Source of the DNA: Rhodothermales bacterium
GTDB taxonomy: Bacteria > Bacteroidota > Rhodothermia > Rhodothermales > UBA10348
Length of the DNA: 19,059 bases
Direction of reading: 5' to 3'
Assembly: GCA_030833605.1 (NCBI GenBank)
Contig: JAURGV010000013.1
Coordinates: forward strand, 1 to 19,059
Below are positions 1-7,647 of this stretch, one piece after another. A program made the translations under genes and the position numbers. The notes beneath the pieces were generated by a model, which had not been told where the DNA came from, did no database searches, and worked only from the letters and a program-made list of their open reading frames with translations. Position 1 is the first letter of the stretch; every line of letters begins with the position of its first letter.

Positions 1-287
1 CTACCCTTGGTGTACCCTCCTTGTTTGCCCATCAATTGGCAAAATAGCTTTTCGAGTGGCAAACCACGGGTTGTCCAAACCCCGAGATTGCGGTGCATGG
101 GCAAGAGGTAATCAGCATCTTCCAAAGCATAGGCACAGCCAACAGCAATGGCCTCTTGGCCGTATCCACTAAACCATTTGGATAAGCGTCCTTGACGAAT
201 TAATCGAAGCATTTTTTCTTCGATCAAACGAGGTAGTAAAAGCGCTCGGTAAAGATCTTCGAACTGAGCGGAGGTTTTAATATCCAT
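1..287 (-). CDS. 2-oxoacid dehydrogenase E1 component, alpha subunit (partial, 5' end only)
   Basis: The first 95 codons are present; the gene continues past the left edge. It starts at ATG 287-285. The translation opens MDIKTSAQFEDLYRALLLPR and contains 'LIRQGRLSKWFSGYGQEAIAVG' in the middle and 'MHRNLGVWTTRGLPLEKLF' near the end. This is the N-terminal pattern of thiamine-diphosphate-dependent E1-alpha subunits (pyruvate, branched-chain 2-oxoacid or acetoin dehydrogenase): a leading helix, a GQEA segment, then an HR motif before the cofactor region. These enzymes decarboxylate a 2-oxoacid and pass the acyl group to the E2 lipoyl domain in the cytoplasm. The thiamine-diphosphate motif lies outside the window, so substrate and possible fusion to the beta subunit cannot be judged. 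It lies 61 nt downstream of the sugar transferase gene on the same strand. No clear Shine-Dalgarno is visible. Confidence 0.85.
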   Translation of the reverse strand, partial: MDIKTSAQFEDLYRALLLPRLIEEKMLRLIRQGRLSKWFSGYGQEAIAVGCAYALEDADYLLPMHRNLGVWTTRGLPLEKLFCQLMGKQGGYTKG

Positions 288-348
288 GTAGCGCCTTATA
301 GGAGCGATTGTATTAGAAAGTCGGTCGCAAGATACAACGCCAATCGGT

Positions 349-1791
349 TTACCGACCACTCCCTTTTAGCGCGGTATATACAGTTCTGAATAAGATTTGA
401 AGATCTTTTCGAAGACTCATGTTCTCAATGTAAAACAAGTCATACTTCACTTTCTGTTGTACATCCTTTAAATCAGAGTCGTACTTCCATTTGACCTGTG
501 CCCAACCCGTGATTCCAGGTTTTACGCGATGTCTTCTCGAATAAAGGGGAATTTCTTTCGCAAGCTTTTCGACAAAAAATGGCCGTTCTGGCCGGGGTCC
601 GACTAAGCTCATTTCACCTTTTAACACATTCCAGAACTGCGGGACCTCATCAAAACGCGTTTTTCGAAGCCATTGACCGATCGGAGTGTACCGTGGATCA
701 TCTTCGGAGGCCCAAACCGGACCCGTATCAGCCTCAGCATGCTCACCCATGGTTCGAAATTTGAGCATGGTAAATGGTTTACCGTGCTGGCCAATTCGAA
801 TCTGGCGGTAAATGGCGGGGCCTGGACTGGTTAATCGCACAAGCAGGCTTAATAACACCCAAAGCGGTAGCCCGACAACCAACACCACAAAAGCGACTAT
901 TAGATCGAATAGCCTTTTTAGACTCTGCTCCCAGGCTTGCATCGGTTCAGGAAGCACTTCAATTAACGGCAACCCGTACATGTGCTCCGTTCTGGCCATT
1001 CCACCGATAATGGAATAGAAATTGGGCACCAGTTTTAGGGTAACGGCCTTTCCATCGCAAAGTCGAAGTACTTCAACCAATTGCTCACCGTCGTTGGGGC
1101 CCAGTGCAATAAGCACATCCTGAATTTCGAGTTCATCAATCAGACGAGGAAGCTCTTCCACCGTGTATTCTCCATCCAGATTGGTGTCCGTGATGGAAGT
1201 CGATGGCTCGGCAGAACTCGTAGAACCGGATTGGCTTCCTCCGTTGTCGCGCGTTAAACGAATGGCGCCAACAATGTCTAGACCGGCCTCAGGATACCGG
1301 GCTACCTCTTCGTAAAGCGGCTCTAAAACATCACTCCAACCAATAATGAGCGCCCTATGGAGCCCTTTGCCCCTCAAGATTAGAAACTTTTGGACAGAAC
1401 GGACCACAATCCGCCCTACAGAGACCATGAAAATGACTGCACCCCAATAGGCAATCAAATTGGGCCGTGCCGATAACGGGTCAAGCGCGTCAACAAAAAA
1501 GACGAAGAACAATATTAAAATGCCAATGGTCACCACTTTGCCAATCGTGACCAATTCGTCGAATCGAGATGCCGCGTAGCGTTCTCGGTAGAGGCCGAAA
1601 AACAAAAACACAACCAGCCAAAACACGGTTAATAATATGACCAGTGTTCCAGCTACGGTAGGATCGGGTGAATAAACAGGATCGGCGAACAAGCCCCACT
1701 TAAATCGGGACCAATACCAAAATAGATTGGCAAACGCGAGTGCAACCGCGTCCATCGCAACAAGAAAAAGAAGCTCGGTCTTTCGATTCAC
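349..1791 (-). CDS. Undecaprenyl-phosphate glycosyl-1-phosphate transferase (WbaP/WcaJ-type)
   Basis: A 480-aa protein that should start a repeat unit of exopolysaccharide, capsule or O-antigen by moving a sugar-1-phosphate from a nucleotide sugar to undecaprenyl phosphate in the inner membrane. The N-terminal half has hydrophobic segments near residues 7-25, 48-68, 83-101 and 112-130, then a Rossmann-like CoA-binding-type domain (about 145-250). The C-terminal half (about 291-480) is the bacterial sugar transferase domain: membrane re-entrant helix around 297-320, KFRTM at 344-348, the catalytic Asp-Glu pair 381-382 in 'KTRFDEVPQFWNVLKGEMS', GPRPERP at 398-404 and 'RVKPGITGWAQV'. A Ser/Thr-rich stretch at 184-205 looks like a flexible loop. 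The start is GTG at 1791, immediately preceded by an in-frame TAA, so no longer start is possible; the next ATG (codon 13) would cut into the first membrane segment. The sugar specificity is not readable from sequence. It is divergent from the Wzi-like operon. Confidence 0.93.
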   Translation of the reverse strand: MNRKTELLFLVAMDAVALAFANLFWYWSRFKWGLFADPVYSPDPTVAGTLVILLTVFWLVVFLFFGLYRERYAASRFDELVTIGKVVTIGILILFFVFFVDALDPLSARPNLIAYWGAVIFMVSVGRIVVRSVQKFLILRGKGLHRALIIGWSDVLEPLYEEVARYPEAGLDIVGAIRLTRDNGGSQSGSTSSAEPSTSITDTNLDGEYTVEELPRLIDELEIQDVLIALGPNDGEQLVEVLRLCDGKAVTLKLVPNFYSIIGGMARTEHMYGLPLIEVLPEPMQAWEQSLKRLFDLIVAFVVLVVGLPLWVLLSLLVRLTSPGPAIYRQIRIGQHGKPFTMLKFRTMGEHAEADTGPVWASEDDPRYTPIGQWLRKTRFDEVPQFWNVLKGEMSLVGPRPERPFFVEKLAKEIPLYSRRHRVKPGITGWAQVKWKYDSDLKDVQQKVKYDLFYIENMSLRKDLQILFRTVYTALKGSGR

Positions 1792-1888
1792 TTAACAGGT
1801 TAGGGCTTATCTTCCGAAAAAGTTCTGCTCAATTGGGTACGATCACCCTACAAGAGGTTCGTCCAATCCACGAGATTCAGGTATTATT

Positions 1889-3550
1889 GTGAATCAAAAA
1901 GTAGATTGCAGGCTTGGAGATCGCAAACGCATCACTAACAATATCGGTGTGCCATTGTTCAATACAACAAAAATATCAACCGGGACTGAATTTTTCCGAT
2001 TCAAAACCGGTCGGCTTTTGCTGATGTTGCTGTTGGGAATCTCGATTTCAACAGGTGTATCTGCGCAAAAAGGGCCCATTTTACCGTTGGACGATTCTGT
2101 TTTCTGGACCTACCAAGCCTTAGTGGCGCGAGGATTGATGCCTCCTGGAAACAATGCGGATTTCCCCATCAAGGAGAGTGTTTTCGCCGCTGCCATCGAA
2201 GCCGGGCTCTCGCTCAACGAGACTGCTAATGGCGCCCAGCTCAAGCCCTTCCTATCCCCACTCGCATCACGACTTTTTTCAACATCCGTTTTTAAGGATA
2301 ACAGCTTTGGCATACGCCTCCGCCCAGGCGTTACGATAGCCAATCAAGAAAGCAAAGACTTTTTGCGGCCCGAATTGAACCCCAAAAACGTGGCTTATTC
2401 GCTTCTTAGCTTCGAATCATGGTTTACCGCTGGTTCGTTCACTGCGGCCTGGGGCTGGCGACACGATCGCTATTATGATCGGGATCCAGAAGGTATGGAC
2501 ACCGCTCACCGATGGGCCATTCGCCCGGAAAACGCCTATATCTCGTACGATGGGAAATACGCCCAGGTCATGGTGGGGCGAGTAAGAAGGCATTTCGGGC
2601 CTTACGACAGTCCAGGACTGTTTTTAAGCGATAATGCGCGTCCCATGGACCATCTTTCCCTTACGCTGGGTACCGATCAGCTAAACGTGCATACCGTTCT
2701 TTCCGAATTGGACTCCATAACGGGAGATGGACGCTTCACCGGTATCGCGGGTGACGATTCCGTTCGTGCGGGAAGCGAGCGCCGGTATCTGGCCGTCCAT
2801 AAATTTTCCTATCAAGTAAACGAGGTGTGGACCGCAGGAATAACCCATTCCATATTGTATTCAGGAGCGAATAGTAACCTGTCCTTCAAATACATCAACC
2901 CCTTCCATCTGGCCATTTTATCGGTTGATGAAAAGCCCAAAAATGATGAAAACAACGGTTTAATTGGCGCCTTTTTTATCGCTCAACAGCCAGGGATGAT
3001 GGTTTCCGGCCAACTTGCGGTTGATGACCTTGATATCCTGAATGGACGCGAACCGGCTTCGATTGCCGCCAGCATTTCAGGCTATTTTGCTAACGTCCTA
3101 CCCCACACCGATTTATCGGCCAATGCGACCATCGTGACGGGTAGAACCTACAATGCTGAACAACCAGAGGGCAAATATCTGTATTTGAACCGCGGAATTG
3201 CCACCCAATATTCGGATTTCGCTCATTTTGCGCTCGCCATGCCTGTTTTTTTGCGAGAAGGTATTCACGTCACGCCTAAGGTGGATATTTTGCTTCAGGG
3301 AGAAGGAGATATTAAGTCACCTTTTCCTGGGCATGAAGACTCACCCGCTATTTTTGACGGCGTTACTGAGTTAACCATTAGGCCATCACTATCTGCCAAT
3401 GCGTTGCTGCCCAACCGATTAGACCTTTCCGCTGGGATAGGAGTTAATTTACGTTCCAATGCAGCGCACGCCCGAGATGCGTCCGAAACGGAGGTCTCCG
3501 GTTATTTTTCAGTTGGGTACCGGTTTATGTGGAATGGGCGTTTAAAGTGA
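1889..3550 (+). CDS. Capsule assembly Wzi family outer-membrane protein
   Basis: Up to 553 aa. A signal peptide is visible, but far inside: basic residues around 37-42 (RFKTGR), hydrophobic LLLMLLLGISIS (43-54), probable cleavage near VSA-Q (57-60). The mature part begins with 'DDSVFWTYQALVARGLM', then about 450 residues of alternating beta-barrel pattern. Recognisable Wzi-type elements are 'VMVGRVRRHFGPYDSPGLFLS', a later 'HKFSYQV...SILYSG' and 'YINPFHLAILSVDEKPKNDENN', and 'QLAVDDLDI'. E. coli Wzi is an 18-strand outer-membrane lectin that helps attach capsule; that precise role is inference here. The first possible start (GTG 1889) leaves an unusually long leader of about 36 residues before the basic region. 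In-frame GTG 1949 or TTG 1955 would give a normal signal peptide and also fit a TATTAT hexamer just before 1889. The stop overlaps the next gene by 4 nt. Confidence 0.85.
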   Translation: MNQKVDCRLGDRKRITNNIGVPLFNTTKISTGTEFFRFKTGRLLLMLLLGISISTGVSAQKGPILPLDDSVFWTYQALVARGLMPPGNNADFPIKESVFAAAIEAGLSLNETANGAQLKPFLSPLASRLFSTSVFKDNSFGIRLRPGVTIANQESKDFLRPELNPKNVAYSLLSFESWFTAGSFTAAWGWRHDRYYDRDPEGMDTAHRWAIRPENAYISYDGKYAQVMVGRVRRHFGPYDSPGLFLSDNARPMDHLSLTLGTDQLNVHTVLSELDSITGDGRFTGIAGDDSVRAGSERRYLAVHKFSYQVNEVWTAGITHSILYSGANSNLSFKYINPFHLAILSVDEKPKNDENNGLIGAFFIAQQPGMMVSGQLAVDDLDILNGREPASIAASISGYFANVLPHTDLSANATIVTGRTYNAEQPEGKYLYLNRGIATQYSDFAHFALAMPVFLREGIHVTPKVDILLQGEGDIKSPFPGHEDSPAIFDGVTELTIRPSLSANALLPNRLDLSAGIGVNLRSNAAHARDASETEVSGYFSVGYRFMWNGRLK

Positions 3551-4209
3551 TTTTAAAGCCGCAAAGCTCTTTTTCATCCGCGTGGATAGGGCCCATCCTT
3601 TCCCTGTGGAAAGGAACCATCCTTTCCCTCCTAACCCTTGTGCTGTGTGGTTTTTGCTCCAACTTGGCGTTTGGGCAAGCCATTCCCCAGGATCAGGCGG
3701 ACAAAAAACCCTTTGAAACGATACGAATTGGAGGATTCGCATCCACTCCGTTGTCGACCCGGAATCTGGATGCGTGGACCTCGACCTATGGACCTGGACT
3801 TCGTATTGCCACACCGTTTTTTGTGGGCGAATTGGGATTGATGTTCGCCATGATCGACTGGACGTCTTTAGAAGAGAACGTCCCCGACTTTAGTTCGACG
3901 CTCATTATGGCCGACTGGTCTGTGTTTTCCTCTTCCCAAAACAAGGTGAAACTGGGCGCGGGACTCCGATTCGGCAATTTTTTTATGTCCTTTAAAAGTC
4001 TTCAACTCGCTGGCGAAAGGAATGAAAGCGAAGTTATGCTCTCTCCTTTCGTAAAAGCCCGTCGTACGGTTTTTAAACAAGTAGAAGTGTTTGGCGAATT
4101 GAGTGCCGCACGCGTTTTTACCCAACCGTATGTTGACCTGCTCCAAGTTTCTGCGGGTTTATCGGTTACCATCGGCGCTCCTTCCTGGCTTAAAGAGGTG
4201 CTTCGTTGA
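3547..4209 (+). CDS. Small predicted outer-membrane beta-barrel protein, unknown function
   Basis: I do not recognise a named family. With the GTG start at 3547, which overlaps the previous stop as GTGA, it is 220 aa; an earlier in-frame GTG at 3529 would add six residues. The N-terminus is signal-peptide-like: Lys/Trp-containing start, hydrophobic 'ILSLLTLVLCGFCSNLAFG', likely cleavage near FGQA. The remainder has short alternating hydrophobic strands ('TIRIGGFASTPLS', 'GELGLMFAMIDW', 'KVKLGAGLRFGNFFMSF', 'EVFGELSAARVF', 'LLQVSAGLSVTIG'), as expected for an 8-10 strand barrel. The ends of neighbouring genes overlap on both sides (GTGA at 3547-3550, TTGA at 4206-4209), so it is almost certainly translated together with the Wzi-like and plug-barrel proteins and may act with them. 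A 24-bp-period duplication lies in its signal-peptide coding region. Confidence 0.75.
   Translation: MILKPQSSFSSAWIGPILSLWKGTILSLLTLVLCGFCSNLAFGQAIPQDQADKKPFETIRIGGFASTPLSTRNLDAWTSTYGPGLRIATPFFVGELGLMFAMIDWTSLEENVPDFSSTLIMADWSVFSSSQNKVKLGAGLRFGNFFMSFKSLQLAGERNESEVMLSPFVKARRTVFKQVEVFGELSAARVFTQPYVDLLQVSAGLSVTIGAPSWLKEVLR
3593..3629 (+). repeat. 13-bp direct repeat with 24-bp period in a signal-peptide region
   Basis: ccatcctttccct occurs at 3593-3605 and 3617-3629, separated so that the period is 24 bp (eight codons), giving a duplicated I-L-S-L in the signal peptide of the small barrel protein. Between the copies, ggaaagg (3608-3614) can pair with cctttcc of either copy (3597-3603 or 3621-3627). 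Confidence 0.75.
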
Positions 4210-6152
4210 AACCCTTCTTTTGGATATTAATGGCTGTTTTATGGGCGGGCCGAGCGGAAGCGAGGCAAGTATACGAGTGGGACACTACGTCCCTATCGGC
4301 TCGAGGAACCACCCGCTTCACCGAATTACTTCAATCGCTTGAGCCCATTAATTATTGGTCCACCGATCGATACACCGCACGTGTGGTTGGCTTAGGATTA
4401 GGAGGTCCGCACGCATTGGGTCCCGGGGTGGTAGTCGATAACCTACTGACTACACCCCGTTTTATGGATCGCATTCAATACGAACTGATCCCCTTAGTGA
4501 GCCAGGACATTGATCGCATCCACTTTAAACCCGGTTTGACGCGAACCGCGGATGGCCGATTGGTTGATGGCATTGTGTACGTCGAAACCAAACAGCCGGC
4601 GGGATTCACCGTGTCGAGCCATATCGGATGGACCAATGAAACGGGAGATCCAGGTCCGTATTTGTATACCAATGCACAAGCGAAGAATGTAGATCGAAGC
4701 GGCCCTACGGTAGGTGCGCGCATCACGTGGGGTAACGACCGTTGGGTGGTACGGACTGGATTTGATACAGACGCCTTCCACATGACGGACCCAAGGACGG
4801 ATGGAAGAATTTGGCGAACCTATGCGGGTCAAAAGAAAGCACTTGTCTATCATGCCACACCCAACGTGCAAATTTCTTTTAGAGGGGAAAGAAGCAGGTT
4901 GGGCATTCAAGTCGCACGTTCCGTTAAAAATGACTTTTTGTTTGATGAGATTGCAAGCACAGAATGGCCGCTAAAGCAATACAGGACATGGAGTAGCGGT
5001 TTTTTTGAGCAGTCTCTTTCAGACCGCGTTCATATGGGGCTTCGCTTGGGATACACTGATTTCAAAACGGGGAATCTGCCCGCGGCTATTGACCTTCCAA
5101 ACAACCTGCGACTGGATGAAACCTATGCAGAATCCTATGTCTCGAGGGTTGGGACACGGTTTTCAGGCGAATGGAGCGTAGGCGGTCGGTTGGCGCACTT
5201 AGAGCAGTCTTCTGTAGTTTCGAATAGGACAGAACAACGGTTATACAGCCGCACAGCACTGAATTGGGAGGTAGAAAACGATGCCAAGATCAGCGTAACA
5301 GGTTCGATCGGGAGTTCGGTCTATGACATTTCGGATGTTTCCCGGGCTTCCTATTCCGTCGGCGCAATCGCGACCGTCCCAACGTACGAGGGCGGCATTT
5401 TTTCGTTGGGCACAACCGTTGGAAGGGACGATTATGCGGACATTTGGTCTACGTGGGACCTCTTAAGAGAACGCGTTCAATTTGATGCGTGGGCGCCAGT
5501 TATTCAGCGGGCTTCAAGCCAACCACTTTCGCAGTATCTGGATGCATTTTTGACCTTTTCAATAAACGTCACACCGCATTTCACGCTGTGGACGGATATC
5601 CGGGCTCGCAACCAATCGGGGTTAACGGTGCCATTGAAATCCTTTGAAAAGGAGGTTTCAGACATTGATTATGTTTTTTATGCGCCTACCCGATTCGCTG
5701 AAAACCGATCTGGAACGATTTTAAAACCCAGTATTGGCGCAACCTATCGAGCCGGTTCACATCGAATCAACGTGCTGTATGAACATAGACGAATCGTATC
5801 AAAAGGCGATCTTGAATTCTGGAAATATGTGACCGGATTGCCTCCTCATCGTCTAACAGCTTCGTTTGTGACCACCCCGTTGGAGCGATTAAGTCTTTTT
5901 CTGCTCGTTCGAGTACAAAGCCAATCCATTTGGGCAGATTTCGCACAGGGAGGGCACCATATGCTTTCCGGATTCGTTGAAATTGAATCCACCGTTGCTA
6001 AAATGCTCTGGAGCGATCACCTTAAAGTGGGTCTGTCTTTTTTAAACATGGCCGATCGATCGCTCGTTCGCTATCCAGCTGGTGTGAATGAACAGTTTGC
6101 GGTTCGGTTAACGGTTTCTGCCTTTTTTAATGATGAATCTGGGCGAGAATAG
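4206..6152 (+). CDS. TonB-dependent-receptor-like outer-membrane protein (plug plus barrel)
   Basis: A 648-aa secreted protein. Its TTG start at 4206 overlaps the previous stop (TTGA), giving MKPFFWILMAVLWAGRAEA as signal peptide. Residues about 31-130 resemble a TonB-receptor plug: 'TTRFTELLQSLEPINYWSTD', 'VVGLGLGG', 'GPGVVVDNLL', 'YELIPLVSQDIDRIHFKPG' and 'DGIVYVETK', in the order seen in plugs (leucine-rich helix, RGLG-like loop, V-V-D-G-like strand, I-E-R-I-like strand, final V-x-x-x-T-K). Residues 131-648 have alternating barrel strands, enough for about 20-22. The last strand is 'VRLTVSAFF', followed by seven polar residues. The mature protein begins at the plug with no carboxypeptidase-like domain and no obvious TonB box. 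It could be a receptor or a plug-gated polysaccharide-related porin. The context (divergent sugar transferase, coupled Wzi-like gene) favours a role in surface glycan. Plug assignment is by pattern only. Confidence 0.7.
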   Translation: MKPFFWILMAVLWAGRAEARQVYEWDTTSLSARGTTRFTELLQSLEPINYWSTDRYTARVVGLGLGGPHALGPGVVVDNLLTTPRFMDRIQYELIPLVSQDIDRIHFKPGLTRTADGRLVDGIVYVETKQPAGFTVSSHIGWTNETGDPGPYLYTNAQAKNVDRSGPTVGARITWGNDRWVVRTGFDTDAFHMTDPRTDGRIWRTYAGQKKALVYHATPNVQISFRGERSRLGIQVARSVKNDFLFDEIASTEWPLKQYRTWSSGFFEQSLSDRVHMGLRLGYTDFKTGNLPAAIDLPNNLRLDETYAESYVSRVGTRFSGEWSVGGRLAHLEQSSVVSNRTEQRLYSRTALNWEVENDAKISVTGSIGSSVYDISDVSRASYSVGAIATVPTYEGGIFSLGTTVGRDDYADIWSTWDLLRERVQFDAWAPVIQRASSQPLSQYLDAFLTFSINVTPHFTLWTDIRARNQSGLTVPLKSFEKEVSDIDYVFYAPTRFAENRSGTILKPSIGATYRAGSHRINVLYEHRRIVSKGDLEFWKYVTGLPPHRLTASFVTTPLERLSLFLLVRVQSQSIWADFAQGGHHMLSGFVEIESTVAKMLWSDHLKVGLSFLNMADRSLVRYPAGVNEQFAVRLTVSAFFNDESGRE

Positions 6153-6172
6153 CTCAGAACATCCTTCGTTTA

Positions 6173-7624
6173 ATGAATTCAAATCCCCTCCTGCGCTACC
6201 AAGACCTCGTTGACCATCCAAAGCTGTTTTTGGAGTGTAGCCGTACGCCGTTATCGCTTACCGGTTGGGTGAATCCGGCAAAACCGAGCTTCGCCGCAAA
6301 ATGGCTTCAGGAAGAAAGTAGCCCACTAACGTGGCACGAGCCGGGGTTTAAACTAGCGGACTCACTCAACGCATCTTTTTTATTTGGGTTTTTAACCGGG
6401 TCCTTGTTGGTCCAAGAGGAAGCCGCCATGATCCCTGCCTCGTTACTCCACCTGCGACCGGGTGAACGGGTTCTGGACTTATGCGCAGCTCCCGGAAATA
6501 AAACGGCGCAACTAGCTGTAGCACTTGGAGATACAGGGACGGTGGTCGCCAACGATAGCTCGCGCTCACGGCTTGGCGTACTCCAGGGAACGATTGATCG
6601 CTTGGGGCTACCCAATGTACTCACTACCGTTGGCGACGCTCGCTCATTTCCCATTCCCGAACACGGATATGACGCGGTTTTGGCCGATGTGCCCTGTTCC
6701 TGCGAAGGGACATCTCGAAAAAATGGAGAGGTCTTGTTTCGGGAAAGTGGAAATGAGCGCAATCATATTTCGACCACTCAAAAAAGCATTTTGAAACGGG
6801 CTATTGAGTGCGTGCGACCGGGTGGCACGGTAGTGTATTCAACGTGTACGTATGCTCCAGAGGAAAATGAATGGGTGGTCAACGAGATCCTTAAGGACGA
6901 CCAGCTTGATGTCGAGCTTTTGCCGATTTCAATCCCAGGATTCATCGTGCAACCCGGCATAACGTCGTGGATGGGCGCGTCTTTTGACTCCTCCGTCGCT
7001 TTATGCGCCCGTGTTTGGCCTCATATCAATAATACAGGCGGTTTTTTTGTGGCCCTTTTAAGGAAAAAGGGGCCTGCTGAAACCCTCAATCAACCTCCTC
7101 CTAAGACGCATGATTCGGCCGGCCTTCGCCTCAACCAGGCCTCTGGTTCCATGACGAGGATAGCTTCATCAGATTGGCCATGGAGCGTACATGATTTTCC
7201 TCAGGCCGACTTAGATCAGTGGGCGACCTATCCATTTTCCAATAAATACGGGCGGCTCGTTAACTCGGATTTGTTCGTTGACCCCACCCTATCACCCCTA
7301 TATGTTGGAATGACAGGACTGAATCTAAAATCTGACTTTCCGAAGTTTTCCACGGCCCTGGCGATGAAGGTGGGTCATGTAGCCAAGTCAGGCGTGGCGT
7401 CCATTTCACCAGATGAATTGGGCGCCTTTTGGAGCCGAAAGTCAGTGCCGTACGAATCGGTTGTTCACCCGGGCGGAAACTCAAACACGGTAATCGTTTC
7501 GTGCCAAGGAGTCACCATCGGACTGGGCTCACTTCGCGTAAATGAAGGCCTTATCGATAGCCGATTCCCTAAGATCTGGGGAGGTTTAGAGGTGGACGAC
7601 CGCGTACAAAAACTGGCCCTATAA
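6173..7624 (+). CDS. RsmF/YebU-like RNA (cytosine-5) methyltransferase
   Basis: A 483-aa NOL1/NOP2/Sun-family enzyme expected to methylate C5 of a cytosine in rRNA (RsmF acts on 16S C1407 in E. coli; the target here is inferred). Visible elements are the SAM-binding loop 'VLDLCAAPGNKTAQLA' (100-115), 'VVANDSSRSRLGVL' (124-137), the first active-site cysteine in 'DVPCSCEGTSRK' (Cys175) and the nucleophile in 'VYSTCTYAPEENEWVV' (Cys225). After the core, residues about 330-480 form a C-terminal extension ending in 'GVTIGLGSLRV' and 'SRFPKIWGGLEV', matching the PUA-like tail of RsmF rather than the shorter RsmB. ATG 6173 is 20 nt after the plug-barrel stop on the same strand, so it may be read from that operon although its job is unrelated. 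It converges with tonB, 23 nt away. Confidence 0.9.
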   Translation: MNSNPLLRYQDLVDHPKLFLECSRTPLSLTGWVNPAKPSFAAKWLQEESSPLTWHEPGFKLADSLNASFLFGFLTGSLLVQEEAAMIPASLLHLRPGERVLDLCAAPGNKTAQLAVALGDTGTVVANDSSRSRLGVLQGTIDRLGLPNVLTTVGDARSFPIPEHGYDAVLADVPCSCEGTSRKNGEVLFRESGNERNHISTTQKSILKRAIECVRPGGTVVYSTCTYAPEENEWVVNEILKDDQLDVELLPISIPGFIVQPGITSWMGASFDSSVALCARVWPHINNTGGFFVALLRKKGPAETLNQPPPKTHDSAGLRLNQASGSMTRIASSDWPWSVHDFPQADLDQWATYPFSNKYGRLVNSDLFVDPTLSPLYVGMTGLNLKSDFPKFSTALAMKVGHVAKSGVASISPDELGAFWSRKSVPYESVVHPGGNSNTVIVSCQGVTIGLGSLRVNEGLIDSRFPKIWGGLEVDDRVQKLAL

Positions 7625-7647
7625 ACTCCAAATAAGCGTAATAGGGT

